In this document: one piece after another, positions 28,077 through 36,581 of the stretch
How the letters are laid out: the number at the start of each line of letters is the position of its first letter
Position numbering within the stretch: position 1 is the first letter of the stretch
Origin: Leifsonia williamsii
GTDB taxonomy: Bacteria > Actinomycetota > Actinomycetes > Actinomycetales > Microbacteriaceae
Length of the DNA: 64,000 nucleotides
Assembly: GCF_030433685.1 (NCBI RefSeq)
Contig: NZ_JAROCF010000001.1
Span: 1,302,001 to 1,366,000 of the forward strand
Direction: 5' to 3'
Translations under genes and position numbers: made by a program
The notes under the pieces: model-generated
Told to the model about the DNA's origin: nothing
What the model saw: the letters and a program-made list of their open reading frames with translations, nothing else
Database searches by the model: none

Positions 28077-29746
28077 TGCCCGTGCAACGGCGCCGCCGCC
28101 CATCCCTCACCGACCGCCTCGCCGGCCTCGCGAGCACGACCTCCGCGGGTCGGCGGGCGGGCGGCCTGCGCGCCTCGCTCGCCGCCCGCCGGGTGACGCT
28201 GCGCTGGTCGAACCTGTTCGGCGTGGTCGCGGCCGCGTGCGTCGCCGTGCTGTTCGTCACGGGCTTCGTGCTCATGTTCGTCTACGCGCCGACCAGCGAC
28301 CGGGTGGTCTACGACGGCCCGTACGCGCCGCTCGCCGGGGTGGAGATGTCGAAGGCGCTGCAGTCGACGCTCGCCATCTCGTTCGAGCTGCCGGGCGGCC
28401 TGCTGCTGCGGCAGGCGCATCACTGGGCCGCCCTGCTGCTGCCGGCGGCGCTGATGCTGCAGCTCGCGGTGTCGTTCTTCACGGGCGCGTTCCGCCGTCC
28501 CCGCCGGCTCTCCTGGGTGCTGCTGTTCGGCCTCCTGATCGTCGCCCTGGTCGGTGGCTGGAGCGGGTACGCGCTGCCCGACGACATGCTGTCGGGCACG
28601 GGTCTCCGCATCGTCGAGGGCATCGTGCTCGGCATCCCCGTGGTCGGCACCTGGCTGTCGTGGCTGCTGTTCGGCGGTGAGTTCCCCGGCCGCATCATCG
28701 AGCACCTGTACCCGATCCACATCGCGGTCGTGCCGGTGCTGCTCCTGGTGCTCTACGCGGCCCGGGCACGCCTCGCGTACCGGGAGCGCCCGCTGCGCTC
28801 CGCGGGCGAGGAGCCCTCGGTCGGCCTGCCGGTGTGGCCGCACGTCGCGCTCCGGGCGGGAGGCCTCCTGACGATCGTCGCCGGCGTCATCGTGCTCGTC
28901 TCCGCCACCGTGACGATCAGCCCGATCTGGCTGTACGGCCCCTCCTCGCCCGGCGACGCGTCCGCGGGCAGCCAGCCCGACTGGTACACCGGCTTCCTCG
29001 ACGGCGCCCTGCGGCTGGTGCCCCCGGGCTGGGAGGTGGAGTGGCTCGGCCGCACCTGGACCCTGGCGATCCTCGTGCCGCTGATCGTCGTCGGGCTGTT
29101 CCTCGCCGCCGTCGCCGTCTACCCGTTCATCGAGGAGTGGCTGAGCGGCGACACCGCCGAGCACCACCTCCTTGACCGGCCGCGCAACGCGCCCACCCGC
29201 ACCGGTCTCGGGGTCGCCGGCATCGTCTTCTACGGCGCGCTGTGGGGCGCCGGCAGCGCCGACCTGGTGGCCACGCACTTCCACCTCTCGGTGGAGGCTG
29301 TGGTGCACGCCTACCAGGCGGCCGTGCTGCTCGGACCGATCGTCGCCTTCGTGGTGACGCGGCGCGTCTGCCTCGCGCTGGAGCGCAAGGACCGCGACAT
29401 CCTGCTGCACGGCTACGAGACCGGCCGCATCGTGCGGCTGCCGGGCGGCGAGTACGTCGAGGTGCACGGCGCGGTGGAGGCGCACGAGCGTTATCGACTC
29501 GCCGGACCCGTGGAGGCGCACCCCTTCGAGGCTCGCCCCCGGCCGGACGGCCGGCTGCGGCTCGCCGACCGCCTCCGAGCACGGGCGTCGCGGTTCTTCT
29601 TCGAGGACCGCCTGACGCCGCTGCCCGGCCCGGGCGCGGAGGCGACCGGCGCGCTGCCGGGCGGTGACGACGACGTCGACGATGGGCGGATGGATGACAG
29701 CACGCGGGAGCGGATGCCGGCGCAGGAGGCGGCGGTGGCACGATGA
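28076..29746 (+). CDS. QcrB-like cytochrome b lacking one pair of haem ligands
   Basis: 556 residues, full length for actinobacterial QcrB and colinear with it: QAHHWAALLL helix B, GYALPDDMLSGTGLR, FPGRIIEHLYPIHIAVVP helix D, ISPIWLYGP...SAGSQPDWY at the quinol site and the HGYETGRIVRLPGGEYVEVH tail. In QcrB each of helices B and D carries two His 14 residues apart. Here the first of each pair is present (His115, His215) but the second is Gln129 on helix B and Ala229 on helix D, so only one b haem should be bound. No Rieske protein or cytochrome c subunit is nearby, so this is not the main bc1 operon. The start overlaps the dehydrogenase stop. Partnership with the NDH-2-like protein is inferred from coupling. 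Confidence 0.88.
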   Translation: MPVQRRRRPSLTDRLAGLASTTSAGRRAGGLRASLAARRVTLRWSNLFGVVAAACVAVLFVTGFVLMFVYAPTSDRVVYDGPYAPLAGVEMSKALQSTLAISFELPGGLLLRQAHHWAALLLPAALMLQLAVSFFTGAFRRPRRLSWVLLFGLLIVALVGGWSGYALPDDMLSGTGLRIVEGIVLGIPVVGTWLSWLLFGGEFPGRIIEHLYPIHIAVVPVLLLVLYAARARLAYRERPLRSAGEEPSVGLPVWPHVALRAGGLLTIVAGVIVLVSATVTISPIWLYGPSSPGDASAGSQPDWYTGFLDGALRLVPPGWEVEWLGRTWTLAILVPLIVVGLFLAAVAVYPFIEEWLSGDTAEHHLLDRPRNAPTRTGLGVAGIVFYGALWGAGSADLVATHFHLSVEAVVHAYQAAVLLGPIVAFVVTRRVCLALERKDRDILLHGYETGRIVRLPGGEYVEVHGAVEAHERYRLAGPVEAHPFEARPRPDGRLRLADRLRARASRFFFEDRLTPLPGPGAEATGALPGGDDDVDDGRMDDSTRERMPAQEAAVAR

Positions 29747-30098
29747 GCTCGCGCTGGCGCGCCTCGTCGCCGGGTTCCGCGACGCCTACGCGATGGAGGA
29801 TCTCGCCGCGCTCGCGCGCATCCTCGGGCCGTGGGTGCGGATCGCCGTCGACGCCGGCGAGCAGGCGACGGCTCCGCCGCCGGCCCTCGGCGTCATCGCG
29901 GTCATCGGCCTCCTCCACCAGGTGCTCGGACCGCCCGGCGACCTGACCCTGGAGGTGCGCTCGGTGAATGGCGGCCCGGGTCTCCTCGTAACACGGTGCG
30001 GAGACCCGGTCGCCGTCGTCGTGCTGCGCGGACGGGTCGGCGCGGTGACGGACCTGTGGGTGGTCGCGGACCCCGGGAAGCTGCTGCGCTGGCGGTGA
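29694..30098 (+). CDS. Free-standing SnoaL-like protein related to the ECF41 C-terminal domain
   Basis: 134 residues from ATG 29694 (ATG 29664 is a longer alternative); either start overlaps the end of the cytochrome b gene. After a short Arg-rich opening the body (LARLVAGFRDAYAMEDLAALARILGPWVRIAVDAG ... VTDLWVVADPGKLLRWR) follows the same order as the C-terminal domain of the sigma factor at 25700-26593 (FLEAAQSGDMAALESLF ... LQWVLNPQKL), including the terminal (N/D)PxKL. No sigma region 2 or 4 is attached. It could be a ligand-binding or regulatory partner of the sigma factor or an enzyme of the same fold. The overlap places it in the dehydrogenase/cytochrome b operon. Confidence 0.75.
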   Translation: MTARGSGCRRRRRRWHDELALARLVAGFRDAYAMEDLAALARILGPWVRIAVDAGEQATAPPPALGVIAVIGLLHQVLGPPGDLTLEVRSVNGGPGLLVTRCGDPVAVVVLRGRVGAVTDLWVVADPGKLLRWR

Positions 30099-30160
30099 CG
30101 CCGTGGCCCGCGAGCCCTCTGCGCTTGCCCTTCGGCCGGACATCTGCCACGATTGGAACG

Positions 30161-30180
30161 CATTGATACCGGTATCAATG
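30161..30180. promoter_or_regulatory. Perfect 20-bp LacI-type operator
   Basis: CATTGATACCGGTATCAATG is a perfect palindrome with the central CG of LacI-family sites, 24 bases before the FrlB-like start. A 16-bp version recurs at 33319-33334 in front of the transporter genes. The LacI regulator at 32175-33266 is the probable binder. A possible promoter upstream (TTGCCC 30125, CACGAT 30148) would put the operator at the transcription start; that part is weak. Confidence 0.85.
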
Positions 30181-30203
30181 GGTGAGCCGGTGGAGGGAGA
30201 CAC

Positions 30204-31205
30204 ATGCTGGGCTTCAACGAAGAGGAATTCCTGGAGCAGGCGCGGAGCACCGTGGCGCTCCGGCCGCAGATCGAGCAGCTGGTGGAGCGCATCCAGGGCG
30301 GCAGCTGGAAGAACATCTACTTCATCGGCGCGGGCGGCACGTACGCCGCCGCGCTGCCGTACGAGCGGTTCTTCCAGACCCGCTCGGCGTTCCCGGTGCG
30401 CGCCGTGATCGGCAAGGAGTTCATCCTCGCGCCGGACCCGCAGTTCGGCCCCGACTCGGTCGCGATCTTCGCCTCCGTCTCGGGAACCACGGAGGACATC
30501 CTCGAATGCGTCGAGTTCGCACGCGAGAAGGGCGCGCTGACCATCGGCTTCACCGGTTACCCGGAGAGCCCGATCGCCACCGCGGTCGACGAGGTGCTGC
30601 TGTCGGCGCCCAAGGCGTGGCCGTTCGACGTGCAGTTCCTGCTGTTCGGGGCCGCGTTCCTCGCCGCGCGGGGCGAGTTCGAGGGCTATGATCGGTTGGT
30701 CCAGGACCTGCAGTACGTCCCGGAGGCGCTGGTCGCCGTCACCAAGCAGGCCGATGCGGCGGGGGAGGCCTTCGCCGAGAAGCACGCCGAGACCGACTAC
30801 CACTTCCTCGTGGGGTCGGGGAACCTGTGGGGCTTCACGTACCTGTATTCGATGTGCATCCTCGAGGAGATGCAGTGGCTGCGCACGACGCGCGTCCACG
30901 CGGCGGAGTTCTTCCACGGCTCGCTCGAGCTCATCGAGAAGGACACCAGCCTCCTGCTCTTCATGGGCGAGGACGAGACCCGGCCGCTCATGGACCGCGT
31001 GCTCGGCTTCGCGACGGAATACAGCGACGACGTCACGGTGATCGACACCAAGGACTACGCGCTGCCGGGCGTGAGCGACGAGTTCCGCAGCCTGCTCGCC
31101 CCGATGATCGCCGACGCCGTCGTCGACCGGTTCAGCAAGCACCTCGCCCGGGTGCGCGACCACTCGCTCGACCTGCGCCGCTACTACCGCGTCGTCGCGT
31201 ACTGA
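30204..31205 (+). CDS. frlB: SIS-domain fructosamine-6-phosphate deglycase (FrlB-like)
   Basis: 333 residues with two sugar-isomerase (SIS) domains: IYFIGAGGTYAAALPYERFF near the start with the SVSGTTED phosphate loop, and YHFLVGSGNLWGFTYLYSMCILEEMQWL in the second half, followed by the HAAEFFHGSLELIEKD stretch that holds the catalytic Glu/His in FrlB. FrlB splits fructoselysine-6-phosphate into glucose-6-phosphate and lysine. GGAGGGAG precedes ATG. The kinase that would make its substrate follows after ten bases. The exact amino-acid part of the substrate is unknown. Confidence 0.82.
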   Translation: MLGFNEEEFLEQARSTVALRPQIEQLVERIQGGSWKNIYFIGAGGTYAAALPYERFFQTRSAFPVRAVIGKEFILAPDPQFGPDSVAIFASVSGTTEDILECVEFAREKGALTIGFTGYPESPIATAVDEVLLSAPKAWPFDVQFLLFGAAFLAARGEFEGYDRLVQDLQYVPEALVAVTKQADAAGEAFAEKHAETDYHFLVGSGNLWGFTYLYSMCILEEMQWLRTTRVHAAEFFHGSLELIEKDTSLLLFMGEDETRPLMDRVLGFATEYSDDVTVIDTKDYALPGVSDEFRSLLAPMIADAVVDRFSKHLARVRDHSLDLRRYYRVVAY

Positions 31206-31215
31206 TCGAGGCGCG

Positions 31216-32139
31216 ATGAGCAACGTGCGCGTCCTCGGCTTCGGGGACAACATCGTCGACCGGTTCGTCGACCGCGGGGTGGAGTATCCGGGCGGGAACG
31301 CGGTGAACGTCGCGGTCTTCGCCCGGCGGCTCGGCGCCGAGGCCGGCTACCTGGGGGTCTTCGGCGACGATGAGCGCGGCGCGTTCGTCCGGGGCGCCAT
31401 CGAGGAGTGCGGGGTCGACACCTCGCTCTCCGCGGTGCGCCCCGGGCCGAACGGCGTGACCGAGATCGAGACCGTCGACGGCGAGCGGCGCTTCCTGGGC
31501 TGGAACCAGGGCGGCGTCACGCTCAGCGACCCGATGCGGCTGGGCGAGGAGGAGCTGCGCTACGCGGCCGGCTTCTCGCTCATCCACTCCAGCGCCTATT
31601 CGGCCTCGGTGGAGGAGCTGCCGAAGCTCGCGCCCACGCGGGCCCTGCGCTCCTACGACTTCTCGTCGGAGCCCGAGTTCCGCACCTCCGAGTACCTCGA
31701 CGCGGTCGGACCCTGGATCGACCTGGCCCTCGTGTCGTGCGGCGACCTCAGCCGCAGCGAGGTCTGGGCGGAGCTGCGCCGCGTGGCAGGGCACGGTCCG
31801 CGGCTGGTGCTGGGAACCCGCGGACAGGCGGGCGCGATGCTGTTCGACGGCGAGGCGTACTACTACTCCGAGGCCGCGCCGGTGCCTGGGCCGTTCCTCG
31901 ACACGATGGGCTGCGGCGACGCCTATCTCGCGGCGTTCGTGGTTGAATTGCTCCGTTCCGGCTGGCGCAGGAACGCCCGGCCCGGGGGCGTCGCGCTCCA
32001 CCGGTCGATGCGGCAGGCGGCGCAGTTCGCGGCCCTCCAGTGCACGGTCGATGGAGCCTTCGGCCACGGGCGTCCCATCGAGGGCGCAGTGGAGGTCGGG
32101 AGTCCGATCGGAGGAGTTGCGGCCGGCGACGCCGGGTGA
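31216..32139 (+). CDS. frlD: PfkB-family kinase, FrlD-like (fructosamine 6-kinase)
   Basis: 307 residues of the ribokinase fold. The N-terminus (VRVLGFGDNIVDRFVDRGVEYPGGNAVNVAV) matches fructoselysine 6-kinases. The anion-hole/catalytic motif is DTMGCGDAY with catalytic Asp235, Cys replacing the usual Ala. Adjacent to the deglycase gene it should phosphorylate the imported Amadori compound at C6. A GAGG site precedes ATG. The C-terminal 25 residues beyond the fold are Gly/Ala-rich. The LacI regulator follows after 35 bases. Confidence 0.82.
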   Translation: MSNVRVLGFGDNIVDRFVDRGVEYPGGNAVNVAVFARRLGAEAGYLGVFGDDERGAFVRGAIEECGVDTSLSAVRPGPNGVTEIETVDGERRFLGWNQGGVTLSDPMRLGEEELRYAAGFSLIHSSAYSASVEELPKLAPTRALRSYDFSSEPEFRTSEYLDAVGPWIDLALVSCGDLSRSEVWAELRRVAGHGPRLVLGTRGQAGAMLFDGEAYYYSEAAPVPGPFLDTMGCGDAYLAAFVVELLRSGWRRNARPGGVALHRSMRQAAQFAALQCTVDGAFGHGRPIEGAVEVGSPIGGVAAGDAG

Positions 32140-32174
32140 TCCGGGCGTCGCCCCGCGCGGAGGAAGGGGTGGCG

Positions 32175-33266
32175 ATGTCCACGGAACGCGAACGGACGCC
32201 GTCGCCGACGATCTCCGAGGTGGCGGAGGCGGCCGGCGTCGGCCGCGCTACCGTGGCGCGCACCCTGGGCGGCTACGGCTCCGTGAGCCCGAAGACCAGG
32301 GACAGGATCCTCGCCGCGGCCAAGGAGCTCGGCTACCGCCCCAACTCGATCGCCCGCAGCATGACGACGGGCGAGACGCGGACGCTCGGCGTCGTGCTCG
32401 CCGATGTCGGCAACCCCTTCTTCGCGGGCGTGCTGCGCGGGATCAGCGACGCGGCGCGCGAGGCCGGATACGACGTGATCGTGCTCAGCACGGACGAGAG
32501 CGTCGAGCAGGAGGCCGCGGCGATCGAGGTGCTCGTCGACAAGCAGGTCGACGGCATCGCGCTCGCGCCCGCGGCCGGCCGGCGCGAGACGCTGCCGCAC
32601 CTCGACGTCGTCGCCAAGCGGGGCATCCCGCTGGTGCTGCTCGACCGGCTCGTCGACACCGTCGCGGCCGACGCGGTCGTCATCAACAACCGCGAGGCGT
32701 CGCGGGAGGCGGTGGAGGCGCTCATCGCGCAGGGTCACCGGCGCATCGGTTTCGTCTGGGGCCCGGTGACGAACGAGCCGGCGGCCGACGCCGACGACCT
32801 CCGGCGCATCCTCGACCATGCCCTGTGGAGCGACGGCGAGCGTCTGCTCGGCTACCTCGACGCGCTGGAGCGCGCCGGTATCCCGTTCGACACCTCCCTC
32901 GTCACCCATGTGCTCAAGAACGAGCAGCAGGCCACCAGGGCGGTGCTCGGGATGCTCGCCCTCTCGGACGCCCCGACCGCGATCTTCGCGACCGAGACCG
33001 ACGCCCTCACCGGAGCCTTGCGCGCCATGCGGCAGCGCGGGCTGCTCTGCCCCGAGGACATCTCGCTGATCGGGTTCGACGACAGCTCGTGGGCGAGCGT
33101 GATGACGCCGCCGATGTCGGTGGTGGCGCAGCCGATGCACCGGCTCGGCGTGCTGACGGCGGAGTGCCTGCTCGCCCGGGTCGCCGGCAGCGACGCGCCG
33201 GTCGCGACGCACGTGCTCGAGGCGTCGTTCATCGCGCGCGACTCGGTCGCCCCGGCCGCGCGCTGA
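32175..33266 (+). CDS. LacI-family repressor of the fructosamine locus
   Basis: 363 residues. The helix-turn-helix (PTISEVAEAAGVGRATVARTLGGYGSVS) and hinge (LGYRPNSIARSM) are followed by a periplasmic-binding-protein-like effector domain. ATG 32175 has AGGAAGGGG upstream; an in-frame upstream extension overlaps the kinase. Two matching operators flank it functionally: before the frlB-like gene (30161) and before the binding lipoprotein (33319), where the site covers the -35 box, so repression released by sugar is expected. Confidence 0.92.
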   Translation: MSTERERTPSPTISEVAEAAGVGRATVARTLGGYGSVSPKTRDRILAAAKELGYRPNSIARSMTTGETRTLGVVLADVGNPFFAGVLRGISDAAREAGYDVIVLSTDESVEQEAAAIEVLVDKQVDGIALAPAAGRRETLPHLDVVAKRGIPLVLLDRLVDTVAADAVVINNREASREAVEALIAQGHRRIGFVWGPVTNEPAADADDLRRILDHALWSDGERLLGYLDALERAGIPFDTSLVTHVLKNEQQATRAVLGMLALSDAPTAIFATETDALTGALRAMRQRGLLCPEDISLIGFDDSSWASVMTPPMSVVAQPMHRLGVLTAECLLARVAGSDAPVATHVLEASFIARDSVAPAAR

Positions 33267-33318
33267 CCCGTCCGGCTTCGCCGTCTGAACGTCGGACGGC
33301 GATGTCCTGATACCGATG

Positions 33319-33347
33319 TTGATACCGGTACCAATTTCCCGTATAGT
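33319..33347 (+). promoter_or_regulatory. Promoter with overlapping LacI operator
   Basis: TTGATA (33319-33324), 17 bases, TATAGT (33342-33347) is a good SigA promoter. The operator TTGATACCGGTACCAA (33319-33334) covers its -35 and differs from the core of the 30161 palindrome by one base. A further half-site resemblance (ctgatacc, 33307-33314) lies just upstream. Confidence 0.85.
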
Positions 33348-33441
33348 CGTCGCAACCGGCGCCCGAGACAGCCGGAGAAGCGATCCAAGGACGGGTCAGC
33401 GGTGAACGATCTCCGCCCGACCCGGATGACGGGAGAAGAGC

Positions 33442-34758
33442 GTGAAGAAGACCAGAACCATCGCCACAGCCGCGGCGGGCGTCCTCGCCCTGGCGCTGAC
33501 CGCGTGCTCCTCCGGTGGAGGCAGCAGTGCCGACATCGCCGCGAAGCCCGACTTCTCCGGCAGCCTGAGCATCCTCACCGCCGGTGCCGGCGACCCGATG
33601 AGCTCCTACTTCGAGGATCTGGTCGCCGACTACAAGAAGCAGCACCCCGACGTGAAGATCACGCTGGCGCAGGAGACCGACGACAACGCCATCAAGGACA
33701 AGGAGAAGGTCCTGATCGGCTCGCAGTCGCTGCCCGACATCTACTTCAGCTATGCGGGCAACTGGGGCGAGAACTTCGCCGAGAACGGCCTCGCCGCCGA
33801 CCTCAGCTCGGTGATCGCGCCCGGCACCGCCTGGGGCGACACGTTCGGCACGGGCTCGGTCGACGCGTTCAAGTACGGCGGCAAGTACTACGGAGTCCCG
33901 CTCTACAACGACGCCAAGTTCATGGGCTACAACACGAAGATCTTCTCCGACCTCGGCCTCGACGTCCCGAAGACGCTCGAGCAGCTGATCTCGGACTGCT
34001 CCACGATCAAGGCGGCCGGCTACGTGCCGATCGCGTTCGGCAACAAGGACGGCTGGCCCGGCCTGCACTACCTCGGCCAGCTGTTCGCGTACGACGTCCC
34101 GCGCGACGCCCTCGACGACGACCTGCTCCCCAAGACGGCGAAGTACACCGACCAGGGCTACGTGGAGGGCATGAAGCAGTTCCAGCAGCTCGTCACCGCG
34201 TGCACGGGCGACGGCTCCAACTCGAACGGCGTCACCTACACCACCGCGCAGCAGCAGCAGGCGACCGGCAAGGCGGCCATGTACTACCAGGAGCTGATCG
34301 AGTTCGACTCGGTCAACACGGACGACAGCCAGCTCCACAAGGACGGCTTCGGCATCTTCCCGCTGCCGGCTCCCGAGGCCGCCGCGGGCGACGCGAAGAC
34401 GCTCGAGGCCGCCCCCGAGGGCTACATGATCAATCAGCGCAGCAAGAACGCCGCCCTGGCCCTGGACTTCCTGAAGTTCGTCACGAACGAGAAGAACGCC
34501 ACGACGCTCTCGGCTCCGCCGTACGGCCAGCCGAGTGCCGTCAAGGACGTCGTCACCGAGGACATCGCGACCCCCGCCGTCGTGGAGGGCACCAAACTCG
34601 TCAACGACGCGCCTTCGACCGTCGTCTGGCTCGACATGGCGAACGTGCCGTCGGTGGCCGACGCCTGGGTCGCCGCCTCGGAGGGCCTCGTCTCCGGCAG
34701 CCTCAGCCCCGAGGACGCCCTGGCGTCGGTGCGTCAGGCCTCCGAGAAGGCGAAATGA
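33442..34758 (+). CDS. Sugar/fructosamine-binding lipoprotein of ABC importer
   Basis: 438 residues from GTG 33442, which follows GGAGAAGAG. The lipoprotein signal ends LTAC (Cys22). The mature sequence (GSLSILTAGAGDPMSSYFEDLVADYKKQHPDVKI) is a family 1 solute-binding protein. It is the first gene of a three-gene importer under the LacI-controlled promoter at 33319. Its stop overlaps the next ATG (ATGA). An Amadori compound is the likely ligand from context, though the CUT1 family mostly binds oligosaccharides. Confidence 0.9.
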   Translation: MKKTRTIATAAAGVLALALTACSSGGGSSADIAAKPDFSGSLSILTAGAGDPMSSYFEDLVADYKKQHPDVKITLAQETDDNAIKDKEKVLIGSQSLPDIYFSYAGNWGENFAENGLAADLSSVIAPGTAWGDTFGTGSVDAFKYGGKYYGVPLYNDAKFMGYNTKIFSDLGLDVPKTLEQLISDCSTIKAAGYVPIAFGNKDGWPGLHYLGQLFAYDVPRDALDDDLLPKTAKYTDQGYVEGMKQFQQLVTACTGDGSNSNGVTYTTAQQQQATGKAAMYYQELIEFDSVNTDDSQLHKDGFGIFPLPAPEAAAGDAKTLEAAPEGYMINQRSKNAALALDFLKFVTNEKNATTLSAPPYGQPSAVKDVVTEDIATPAVVEGTKLVNDAPSTVVWLDMANVPSVADAWVAASEGLVSGSLSPEDALASVRQASEKAK

Positions 34759-35744
34759 CCACCACCCAGGCGCCCCAGGCGCCCGTGCGGACCCGCCTCG
34801 AGCGGGGCCGCACGGCGCCCGCGGCGGGCGCGCCGGGCACCGGGGCGCCCGGGGCGGCACGGCGCCGCGGCGCCGCTTGGCGCGGGCTGGTCTGGCTGCT
34901 TCCGGCGCTCGCCGTGCTGGCCGTGTTCGTCTACTGGCCGCTGATCCAGAACATCGTGTTCAGCTTCCTGAAGTGGAACATCTACAGCGGCGAGCAGACC
35001 TTCGTCAGCGTCGACAACTACTCGGCGCTCGCGGAGGACCCGGTCTTCTGGAGGGCCCTCGGCAACAACGCCTGGTACGCGGTGCTCTCGATCGTGTTCC
35101 AGGTGCTCGGCGCGCTGGTCCTCGCCGCGATCGTGGAGAGCGTGCGCAGCGACCGCTGGCGCAAGGCGTTCCGCGCGATCTACTTCATCCCGTCCGCCAT
35201 TTCGCTCACCGTCGCGGGCCTCCTCTTCTACTTCGTGTACCAGCCGCAGACGGGCCTCCTGAACGTCTTCCTCGACGGCATCGGGCTGGGGCAGTTCTCC
35301 CAGGCCTGGCTCGGGCACGAGAGCACGGCGATCTTCGCGATCATCGCGATGAGCCAGTGGCAGGGCTTCGGCTACAGCGTGCTGCTGTTCTCGGTCGCGC
35401 TGCAGCGCATCCCGCAGGAGCTGTACGAGGCGGCCCAGCTCGACGGGGTCGGGCCGGTGCGCCGCTTCTTCACCGTCTCCGTGCCGCTCGTGCGGGAGAT
35501 GACCGGGCTCATGATGATCGTCACGATCTCGGGAGCGTTCCAGGTCTTCAACGAGGTCATGGTGATGACCTCGGGCGGACCCAACAACTCCAGCCAGGTG
35601 CTGGGGACCTGGCTCTATCACGCCGGCTTCGTGACCAACGACTTCGGCTCGGCGGCGGCCATCGGCGTGGCGATCTTCGTCATCACGCTGCTGCTCGCGG
35701 TCGCGCAGCTCGCCTACTCGAGGAAGCGGAGAGTGGAATGGTGA
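34755..35744 (+). CDS. ABC transporter permease (MalF type) of the fructosamine locus
   Basis: 329 residues. ATG 34755 overlaps the lipoprotein stop; a much longer frame upstream runs across that gene and is not coding. A Pro/Ala/Arg-rich cytoplasmic head precedes about six helices, and the EAA loop is YEAAQLDGVGPVRRFFTVSVP. It overlaps the second permease by seven bases. No ATPase gene is adjacent. Confidence 0.92.
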   Translation: MTTTQAPQAPVRTRLERGRTAPAAGAPGTGAPGAARRRGAAWRGLVWLLPALAVLAVFVYWPLIQNIVFSFLKWNIYSGEQTFVSVDNYSALAEDPVFWRALGNNAWYAVLSIVFQVLGALVLAAIVESVRSDRWRKAFRAIYFIPSAISLTVAGLLFYFVYQPQTGLLNVFLDGIGLGQFSQAWLGHESTAIFAIIAMSQWQGFGYSVLLFSVALQRIPQELYEAAQLDGVGPVRRFFTVSVPLVREMTGLMMIVTISGAFQVFNEVMVMTSGGPNNSSQVLGTWLYHAGFVTNDFGSAAAIGVAIFVITLLLAVAQLAYSRKRRVEW

Positions 35745-36574
35745 TCCTCGCCCGGCTCGGACGCGGTGTCCGTTCGGCGGCCATGTGGGCGCTGCTGATC
35801 GTCCTCGCGATCGTGGTCCTGTACCCGCTCGTCTGGATGATCATGAACGCGCTCAAGACGAACGCGGAGCTCTTCACCGACCCGTTCGCGCTGCCCGCGA
35901 GCCCGCTGTGGCAGAACTTCGCCACGGCATGGCGGCAGGGCGTCGGCGACTTCGTGCTCACGAGCGTCTCGCTGACCGTCCTGGCGACCCTGATCACAGA
36001 GCTGATCAGCGCGTGGGCGGCGTACGGGCTGACCCGGGTGAGCATCCCGCTCAACCGCACCTTCACCGTCATCGTGCTCGCCGGCCTGATGCTGGCGCCG
36101 ACGGTCGCGCTCATCCCGCTGGTGAAGATGTTCCAGGGCATGGGGCTCTACGACTCGTTCCTCGGCCTGCTGATCCTCTACACGGCGTTCCGCATCCCGT
36201 TCACCGTGTTCCTCATGCGGGCGTACATGCTCGATCTGCCCCGGGAGGTGGACGAGGCGGCCTCGATCGACGGCGCCTCCCGTGCCGCCACCTTCTGGCG
36301 GATCATCCTGCCGATGAGCATGCCGATCATCATCACGACGATCGTGCTGAACGTCCTGCAGAACTGGAACGAGTACCTGTTCGCGATGGTGTTCACCTCC
36401 GGGACCGGCGTGCAGACCCTCCCGGTCGGGCTGGCCGATCTGATGTCGAAGAACGGCACGCAGTACCCGGTCGTCTTCGCGGGCATGGTGATGGCCGCTG
36501 CCCCGATGGTGATCCTGTTCTTCGTCTGCCAGCGCTACTTCGTTCGCGGGCTCGCCGGCGGGGTCGGCAAATGA
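35738..36574 (+). CDS. ABC transporter permease (MalG type) of the fructosamine locus
   Basis: 278 residues from ATG 35738, inside the end of the first permease. About six helices are visible and the EAA loop is DEAASIDGASRAATFWRIILP. It completes the importer with 33442 and 34755. The MFS gene follows after seven bases. Confidence 0.92.
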   Translation: MVILARLGRGVRSAAMWALLIVLAIVVLYPLVWMIMNALKTNAELFTDPFALPASPLWQNFATAWRQGVGDFVLTSVSLTVLATLITELISAWAAYGLTRVSIPLNRTFTVIVLAGLMLAPTVALIPLVKMFQGMGLYDSFLGLLILYTAFRIPFTVFLMRAYMLDLPREVDEAASIDGASRAATFWRIILPMSMPIIITTIVLNVLQNWNEYLFAMVFTSGTGVQTLPVGLADLMSKNGTQYPVVFAGMVMAAAPMVILFFVCQRYFVRGLAGGVGK

Positions 36575-36581
36575 CCTGCTG

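Noticed and set aside
33402..34754. N-terminal extension of the first fructosamine permease
   Set aside because: It runs in the wrong frame through the lipoprotein gene; ATG 34755 overlaps that gene's stop and begins the real permease.
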